This document shows, piece after piece, positions 5,363 through 9,736 of a stretch of DNA of 9,736 nucleotides. The translations under genes were made by a program, and so were the position numbers. The notes beneath the pieces were generated by a model that was not told the DNA's origin, did not search any database, and worked only from the letters and a program-made list of their open reading frames with translations. Source of the stretch: Rhodospirillaceae bacterium UBA4479 (GTDB lineage Bacteria; Pseudomonadota; Alphaproteobacteria; Rhodospirillales; Casp-alpha2); assembly GCA_002389175.1 (NCBI GenBank), contig DGNZ01000170.1, positions 1-9,736 of the forward strand, given 5' to 3'. The first letter of the stretch is position 1; every line of letters starts with the position of its first letter.

Positions 5363-6910
5363 GTGACCAATCAAGACGACGTTATCACTTTTTTGCATTC
5401 CGTGTTTTCCGGTCGGATCGGCTTTCCGACCGTTATCAAAACCCATGTTTCGATTGTGTTTCTGGCCGGTGATACGGCTTATAAAATGAAAAAAGCGGTG
5501 AAGTTTCCATTCTTGGACTTCACATCTTTGGCCGCGCGAAAAATTGCGTGTGAAAAAGAAATCAAAATCAACAAACGAACAGCGCCGACGATCTATAAGC
5601 GCGTCGTTGCTGTGACATCTGAGCCTGAAGGGTTGGCACTGGATGGCCCGGGAGAACCCGTTGAGTATTTGGTTGAGATGGACCGGTTTGATGAGACAAC
5701 GGTGTTTGATCAACTGATCACCCCGCCGGGTAAGTTGCGCCGTAAATTGATGGAGGCGTTGGCCGACGAAATCGCAACCTTCCATATGGCTGCCGATGTG
5801 AAACTGACAAGCGGTGGGTGCGAAGGCACGCGCAAGATTGCCGAAAACAACAAGCAGTCTTTTGATGTATTACCATCGGATGTATTTGAAAATGATAGTG
5901 TTCAAAGTGTGACGCGGAAGACTCTGGACCGAATAGACAATGCGGAACTACATCTAACGAAACGGCAAAAAAACGGGCACGTCCGCGTATGTCATGGTGA
6001 CTTACATCTTCGCAACATCTGCTTGGTCGATGGACAACCGACGATGTTTGATGCCATCGAATTTTCTGACGACTTTTCCGATATCGATACGATGTACGAT
6101 TTGGCATTCCTGTTGATGGATTTGGATTTCCGCGGTGAACGTCGACTGGCGTCATTAGTGCTGAACCGGTATCTTGATGTGTTGACCGAGGACGTTGATA
6201 CCTTTCACGTCCTGCCGATTTTTTTATCCATGCGTGCCCAGATCAGAGCACATGTGGGTGCCGCTGCCGCGTCTGCCCAATCTGAACCAGATAAAATTCA
6301 ATCAGAATTGGATGCGGCGCGTCAGTATCTGTCATTAGCTGCGACGTACCTAAGTTCCAGCCCCGCACGTTTGGTTGCGGTCGGTGGGTTATCGGGTTCA
6401 GGAAAATCCCGATTGGCACGAGAGATCGCGCCATTTTTTAGCCAAGGCGTTGGCGCGCGCGTTCTGCGTAGCGATGTAGAGCGTAAACGACTTAGCGCTG
6501 TTCATCCGAATAAATCACTTGGCGTAGAGGGCTACACACCCGAAATGACCAAGAAGACTTTGGATCATCTATTCCAAATGGCAAAGGATGTTCTTGAGAC
6601 GGGGCAGAGCGTTGTATTAGACGCTGTATTCGCATCCCCCGCGCTTCGATCAGCGGCTGAACAGATCGCCAAAGAACTAGGGATTGAGTTTCAAGGGATA
6701 TGGGTCGATGCATCTGACGAGATTCGCTTGGCGCGCATTCAAAAACGTCAAAACAACGTATCTGACGTCACCCCGGAGATTGCACTTCAGCAATCCAATT
6801 ACGATCTGGGTGAGATGAATTGGATCAAAGTTGATAGTAGTGGCGAGAAACACAAAACGGTGAAATCTGCCCAAACTGTTTTATCTAAAGTCTTCATGGA
6901 ACTTCAGTAA
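5363..6910 (+). CDS. Aminoglycoside-phosphotransferase-like / P-loop kinase fusion protein
   Basis: Cytoplasmic protein of 515 aa with two phosphotransfer-type domains; the physiological substrate is unknown. The N-terminal domain (about 1-330) is APH/choline-kinase-like: the catalytic loop HGDLHLRN has Asp213 and Asn218, and Asp230 in MFDAIEF supplies the metal-binding aspartate. The C-terminal domain (about 338-515) is a small P-loop kinase with Walker A GLSGSGKS (342-349, Lys348), then RSDVERKRL, VVLDAVFASPALR and a lid-like ARIQKRQNNVSDVT. This architecture occurs widely in proteobacteria as COG2187 plus COG0645, usually annotated as bifunctional aminoglycoside phosphotransferase/ATP-binding protein. 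Drug resistance should not be assumed. The start is GTG at 5363, 7 nt after the fieF-like stop, with a weak GGAT at 9 nt. It is likely cotranscribed with pdxH and fieF. Both active sites look intact. Confidence 0.88.
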   Translation: MTNQDDVITFLHSVFSGRIGFPTVIKTHVSIVFLAGDTAYKMKKAVKFPFLDFTSLAARKIACEKEIKINKRTAPTIYKRVVAVTSEPEGLALDGPGEPVEYLVEMDRFDETTVFDQLITPPGKLRRKLMEALADEIATFHMAADVKLTSGGCEGTRKIAENNKQSFDVLPSDVFENDSVQSVTRKTLDRIDNAELHLTKRQKNGHVRVCHGDLHLRNICLVDGQPTMFDAIEFSDDFSDIDTMYDLAFLLMDLDFRGERRLASLVLNRYLDVLTEDVDTFHVLPIFLSMRAQIRAHVGAAAASAQSEPDKIQSELDAARQYLSLAATYLSSSPARLVAVGGLSGSGKSRLAREIAPFFSQGVGARVLRSDVERKRLSAVHPNKSLGVEGYTPEMTKKTLDHLFQMAKDVLETGQSVVLDAVFASPALRSAAEQIAKELGIEFQGIWVDASDEIRLARIQKRQNNVSDVTPEIALQQSNYDLGEMNWIKVDSSGEKHKTVKSAQTVLSKVFMELQ

Positions 6911-6987
6911 TAAAATCCCTGAAAGACTTTACCCGCAAGTGAATTCCGCGCACCATACAGTTGGTTTTTACAGATGAGGATTAAGTG
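6911..6987 (+). other. Short intergenic spacer before the universal stress gene
   Basis: Contains the ribosome binding site of the next gene but no clear hairpin terminator and no convincing sigma70 hexamer pair. Readthrough from the kinase-fusion gene into the USP-TRAP genes is therefore possible and cannot be excluded from sequence. Confidence 0.4.
6976..6980 (+). promoter_or_regulatory. Ribosome binding site deciding the USP start
   Basis: GAGGA lies 7 nt before the ATG at 6988 and only 4 nt before the in-frame GTG at 6985. The ATG is therefore the better start, removing one residue from the longest reading. Confidence 0.6.
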
Positions 6988-7851
6988 ATGGTTGCCACGA
7001 TCCTATGCCCGCTAAGCGGTGCTCCTGAAAACAAACTGGTTCTCGATAAAGCATATTCGGTCGCCAAGGACCTGAAATGCCATCTTGAAGTGATGCATGT
7101 GGAGCCAGAGGCCAAGGAATCAATTCCGCTGTTAGGTGAGGGTATGTCCGTCGCGATGGTTGAGGACATGATCCGTATCGCCGAGACAGAAGCGTCATCG
7201 CGTGCGTCCCGTGCCAAGCAGATGTTTGATGATAGTGTCGCGGAACACGGCTTGCCGGTTTCAGACCGCCCGGGTCCTGAGAAAATGGGGACCGTGGCAT
7301 GGCGGCACGAACATGGACGCGAGGATGAAGTCATCGCGCGTATAGGCAGACTCCATGACATCATCGTCGTCGCACGTCCTGGCGACACCGAAGACGTTTT
7401 GACGCCGATGACATTGAATGCGGCAATCTTTGAAACGGGTCGCCCAGTATTGGTCGTTCCGCCAAAGGGTGCTGGTTCAATTCGTAAACGGATCGCGATT
7501 TCCTGGAATGGCAGTGTTCAGTCTGCCCGTGCGGTATCCAAGGCCATTCGGTTGTTGGAACAAGCCGATGCTGTGATGGTGCTAACGGCTGAGAGTTTTC
7601 AGACATCTGGCGCTGTCGGGGCAGAATTGACACAATATTTGCGATGGCATGGGGTTGAGCCTGAAATCAAAGTGTTCGAATCACCAGCCAGCAATGTGGG
7701 GCCCAGGTTACTAGAAGAATGCGATAAGTTCGGTGCCGATTTGTTGGTGCAGGGCGCTTACACGCATAGCCGGATGCGCCAATTGATATTGGGGGGCGTA
7801 ACCAAGCATGTCCTTGGCCATGCCGAAATTCCCATGTTTATGGCGCATTAA
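6988..7851 (+). CDS. Two-domain universal stress protein (UspA superfamily)
   Basis: Cytoplasmic protein of 287 aa built of two tandem Usp folds, each of alternating beta strands and helices. Domain 1 starts at VATILCPLSGAPENKLVLDKA and ends near GRPVLVVPP. Domain 2 starts at KRIAISWNGSVQSARAV and ends with GAYTHSRMRQLILGG (256-270) VTKHVLGHAEIPMFMAH. The second domain holds the glycine-rich nucleotide-binding pattern (GAYTHSR followed by GGVT); domain 1 lacks it and is probably degenerate. This form is common in alphaproteobacteria. The start is ATG 6988. It sits 104 nt upstream of a TAXI TRAP operon. In Halomonas elongata the ATP-binding Usp protein TeaD modulates the TRAP transporter TeaABC, so a regulatory role toward the neighbouring transporter is plausible but inferred. 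A general stress role is the alternative. Confidence 0.92.
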   Translation: MVATILCPLSGAPENKLVLDKAYSVAKDLKCHLEVMHVEPEAKESIPLLGEGMSVAMVEDMIRIAETEASSRASRAKQMFDDSVAEHGLPVSDRPGPEKMGTVAWRHEHGREDEVIARIGRLHDIIVVARPGDTEDVLTPMTLNAAIFETGRPVLVVPPKGAGSIRKRIAISWNGSVQSARAVSKAIRLLEQADAVMVLTAESFQTSGAVGAELTQYLRWHGVEPEIKVFESPASNVGPRLLEECDKFGADLLVQGAYTHSRMRQLILGGVTKHVLGHAEIPMFMAH

Positions 7852-7870
7852 TCGTCGGTTTCATTAATAG

Positions 7871-7901
7871 CTGGCGCATCGCGCTCGGAGATTGATGCCA
7901 G
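7871..7901 (+). other. Possible stem-loop between the USP and TRAP genes
   Basis: CTGGC (7871-7875) pairs with GCCAG (7897-7901). The stem extends by ATC/GAT after a 2-nt bulge, enclosing a 13-nt loop. There is no T-tract after it, so it is not a classical terminator. It could attenuate transcription or protect a processed TRAP transcript; it may also be chance. Confidence 0.3.
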
Positions 7902-7919
7902 GCCAGCAATCGCTAATAT
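7892..7919 (+). promoter_or_regulatory. Candidate promoter for the TRAP transporter genes
   Basis: TTGATG (7892-7897), 16 nt, then TAATAT (7914-7919); each hexamer matches the sigma70 consensus at 4 of 6. An overlapping TATAAC (7917-7922) matches better but at a 19-nt spacing. A start near 7926 would give a leader of about 30 nt containing the GAGG ribosome binding site at 7944-7947. Modest evidence. Confidence 0.3.
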
Positions 7920-7955
7920 AACGCTGCAATAAATCTAACAAACGAGGACTCATCC

Positions 7956-8915
7956 ATGTTCATGAGGAAGTTACTTGCGTCTGCTGCTGCGGCAGCACTT
8001 TTGGCATCTGTATCCGTTTCGGCACAGGCCGAGACCCGTGTTACATACAAATCCGCCAAATCTACGTCATCGTATTACCAAATGGCGGTTCAGATTTCTG
8101 AAGCGGTCAAACGCGGCACCGGCGGCGACATGATCTTAACCGTTGAAGAAAGCCAAGGGTCTGTTCAGAACGTCAAAGAAGCGGCTGTTCGTCCAGGCAA
8201 CTACGTCTTCACAACACCACCTGTATTGGTCAAATTGGCGCAAGCTGGCAAAGGTAAATTCGAGCCAAAGAACGCAAAGTTTGATGAAATTCGTGGTCTT
8301 TTCCCAATCCCATCTTTGACGATGCATTTTGTTGTTCGTGCAGATTCCGGTATCAAATCTTTCGCTGATTTGGCTGGAAAATCGTACCTAACGGGCAAGG
8401 GTAGTTTCGGCGCCCGTGAAGCGGTCAAATACTTCGATATGTTCGGTGTTAAAGACAAAGTGAAATTGGTCGACGTTGAATTGAATTCGGCCGTGCCTGC
8501 ATTGAAAAATAAGCAGATTGATGGCTTTGCAACGGCAGGCTCATTCCCTGCACCAAATGTGATGGAAGCTGCTGCCGGAACAGACGTTCGTTTGATTTCG
8601 ATGACAGATGAACAGGTCACAAAATCCAAGCGGACGAAACTTATCATTCCTGCTGGGACGTATCCCGGTATTGATACCGATACTACGACGACGTCTTTGC
8701 CAGTTATGGCTTATACGACAACAGGTATGAGTGACGAGGTCGCCTATACCCTGACCAAGGCGTATTGGACTGAGAAAGAGCGTTTGGGCACCGATAATAA
8801 ATGGTGGAATGGCGCTAAGCCGGAAATGCTTTCGTTGATGTACGGAAAACTGCACACAGGTGCATTGAAGTACTATGCAGAAGCAGGTGTTGCGGTACCA
8901 GACGCCCTTAAATAA
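7956..8915 (+). CDS. TAXI family TRAP transporter substrate-binding protein
   Basis: Periplasmic solute-binding subunit of a tripartite ATP-independent periplasmic transporter, delivering ligand to the fused permease encoded next. Of 319 aa, residues 1-25 are a Sec signal peptide (MFMRKLL, Ala-rich core, cleavage after AQA). The mature protein has the TAXI layout: TRVTYKSAKSTSSYYQMAVQI at the N-terminal lobe, ESQGSVQNVK, FVVRADSGIKSFADLAGKSY, a GKGSFGAREA ligand-loop segment, and ALKNKQIDGFATAGSFPAPNV. The N-terminal segment lacks the commoner GGTYYP-like motif and has KSTSSYYQM instead, suggesting a divergent subgroup. ATG at 7956 has GAGG at 8 nt; ATG at 7962 is possible but too short a leader changes little. 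The ligand is not predictable from sequence; known TAXI ligands include glutamate-type carboxylates. The next gene starts 2 nt after its stop. Confidence 0.93.
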   Translation: MFMRKLLASAAAAALLASVSVSAQAETRVTYKSAKSTSSYYQMAVQISEAVKRGTGGDMILTVEESQGSVQNVKEAAVRPGNYVFTTPPVLVKLAQAGKGKFEPKNAKFDEIRGLFPIPSLTMHFVVRADSGIKSFADLAGKSYLTGKGSFGAREAVKYFDMFGVKDKVKLVDVELNSAVPALKNKQIDGFATAGSFPAPNVMEAAAGTDVRLISMTDEQVTKSKRTKLIIPAGTYPGIDTDTTTTSLPVMAYTTTGMSDEVAYTLTKAYWTEKERLGTDNKWWNGAKPEMLSLMYGKLHTGALKYYAEAGVAVPDALK

Positions 8916-8917
8916 GC

Positions 8918-9736
8918 GTGTTAGAAATCACTGAGACGAATAAACCGCGAGTCCGGGGGCAGATCGCTCTTGGGCTCGCGATTATTTCGGTCGCTTTCCA
9001 TTTATATTTAATTTTTTCCGGGCTGATCCCGAATTTGATCAGCCGACCTATTCACATGGCCTTGGCGTTGCCATGGATATTTGTGCTGGTTCAGCATCGT
9101 AATTTCACATCCAAGATGATTGGCTATGCGATCTGCACTGTTGGACTGGTGATATGCGCGTACATCGCGCTTAACGAAACCGCGCTGGGCGACCAATATG
9201 GATACTTGAACAGCGATTGGCAGATGATTATGGCATTTGCCTTGATCGTCATTGTTCTTGAGATGGCACGACGTGCCATCAATTGGCCGCTGCCCGCCGT
9301 CGCATTATTGGTGCTGCTATACGGCTTGTTTGGTGAATACATCCCCGGCGAATTTGGTCATCCGGGGTTGCCCGTTCCCAGCCTGATTGGAAACCTGACG
9401 ATCGCCGAAGCAGGCTTTTGGGGGCCTTTGACGGGGGTGTCCGTTAACGTGGTTGCGGTATTCGTGATCTTGGGGGCCGTACTGAACGCAGGTGAAGCCG
9501 GGCAGGGATTCATGAACTTGGCTATCGCTGTGGCGGGACGCTTACGGGCGGGGGCGGCCAAAGTATCGGTTCTGTCATCCGCGTTGTTTGGATCGTTATC
9601 TGGGTCTGCATCTGCGAACGTCGCATCGACGGGCGCGATCACCTTACCCGCGATGAAGCGTCTGGGATATCCCGCCCCGTTCGCGGCGGCGGTTGAGGCC
9701 GTGGCGTCGAGTGGCGGGCAGATCATGCCGCCATTG
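8918..9736 (+). CDS. TRAP transporter fused permease (4TM/12TM), N-terminal part; runs off the right edge
   Basis: Inner-membrane permease combining the small DctQ-like and large DctM-like subunits, the arrangement usual for TAXI TRAP systems, driven by an ion gradient. The 273 visible residues begin with a short basic cytoplasmic N-terminus, then hydrophobic helices at about 16-37, 44-60, 67-85, 105-125 and 128-143. LEMARRAI at the end of a DctQ-type helix is followed by the large-subunit region. DctM hallmarks are clear: SGSASANVASTG (228-239), TLPAMKRLGYP, and EAVASSGGQIMPPL (260-273) at the edge. The start is GTG at 8918, 2 nt after the stop of the substrate-binding gene, with only a weak ribosome binding site, so translational coupling is likely. 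The frame is open to the last base of the window. Confidence 0.94.
   Translation, partial: MLEITETNKPRVRGQIALGLAIISVAFHLYLIFSGLIPNLISRPIHMALALPWIFVLVQHRNFTSKMIGYAICTVGLVICAYIALNETALGDQYGYLNSDWQMIMAFALIVIVLEMARRAINWPLPAVALLVLLYGLFGEYIPGEFGHPGLPVPSLIGNLTIAEAGFWGPLTGVSVNVVAVFVILGAVLNAGEAGQGFMNLAIAVAGRLRAGAAKVSVLSSALFGSLSGSASANVASTGAITLPAMKRLGYPAPFAAAVEAVASSGGQIMPPL

Noticed and set aside
5303..5785. 160-residue minus-strand open frame over the kinase-fusion start
   Set aside because: Antisense to conserved fieF-like and APH-domain coding sequence; Arg/His/Cys-rich composition typical of a shadow frame.
5363..6910. Antibiotic resistance gene
   Set aside because: The APH-like domain alone does not indicate aminoglycoside modification; the fusion architecture is widespread in chromosomes and the context is metabolic.
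8201..8647. 148-residue minus-strand open frame opposite the TAXI gene
   Set aside because: Fully antisense to the substrate-binding protein, without a plausible start region or recognisable domain.
9358..9726. 122-residue Ala/Asp/Pro-rich minus-strand open frame
   Set aside because: It is the antisense of the conserved TRAP permease core; the repetitive composition follows from the opposite strand's codons.

Overview
The window reads as ordinary chromosomal DNA of an alphaproteobacterium of middling GC content. A marine member of the Rhodospirillales or a neighbouring order is my best guess. This is inferred from the protein types: an AspRS with the RDHGG anticodon-domain signature, a 17-kDa-surface-antigen-type lipoprotein divergent from pdxH, and a TAXI-type TRAP transporter with a fused permease. 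No rRNA or sequence marker fixes the genus. I see no tRNA, rRNA, CRISPR array, insertion sequence or phage gene.

Left half (1-3663), all transcribed leftward. In transcription order: a small outer-membrane-type lipoprotein (3663-3211), a secreted dienelactone-hydrolase-like alpha/beta hydrolase starting 2 nt later (3208-2333), a GloC/YcbL-type glyoxalase II (2289-1615), a DR_2398-type FMN-binding PPOX-fold protein (1573-941), and, after a 256-nt gap, aspS (684 to beyond the left edge). The first four are closely spaced and could be one transcription unit. The gap before aspS is largely filled by a composite palindromic repeat (803-941). It has four alternating copies of one 9-bp core and can fold in two mutually exclusive ways. 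Its outer arm touches the stop codon of the PPOX gene.

Divergent control region (3664-3829). It carries a good sigma70-like promoter facing right (TTGTCA-N16-TGTAAT) and an unusual cluster of ATATC elements between the lipoprotein gene and pdxH.

Right half (3830-9736), all transcribed rightward. pdxH (PLP synthesis or salvage) overlaps a FieF-like cation diffusion facilitator. Seven nucleotides later comes a 515-residue fusion of an aminoglycoside-phosphotransferase-like domain with a P-loop kinase of unknown substrate. After 74 nt follows a two-domain universal stress protein, then a TAXI TRAP substrate-binding protein, then the fused TRAP permease, which runs off the right edge. The USP and TRAP genes look like a transporter module with a nucleotide-sensing companion, as in the TeaABC-TeaD system.

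Most genes are recognisable families. Points worth a second look are the palindromic repeat, the ATATC cluster, the uncharacterised kinase fusion next to FieF, the USP-TRAP association, and frequent non-ATG starts (GTG or TTG), several decided by Shine-Dalgarno spacing.
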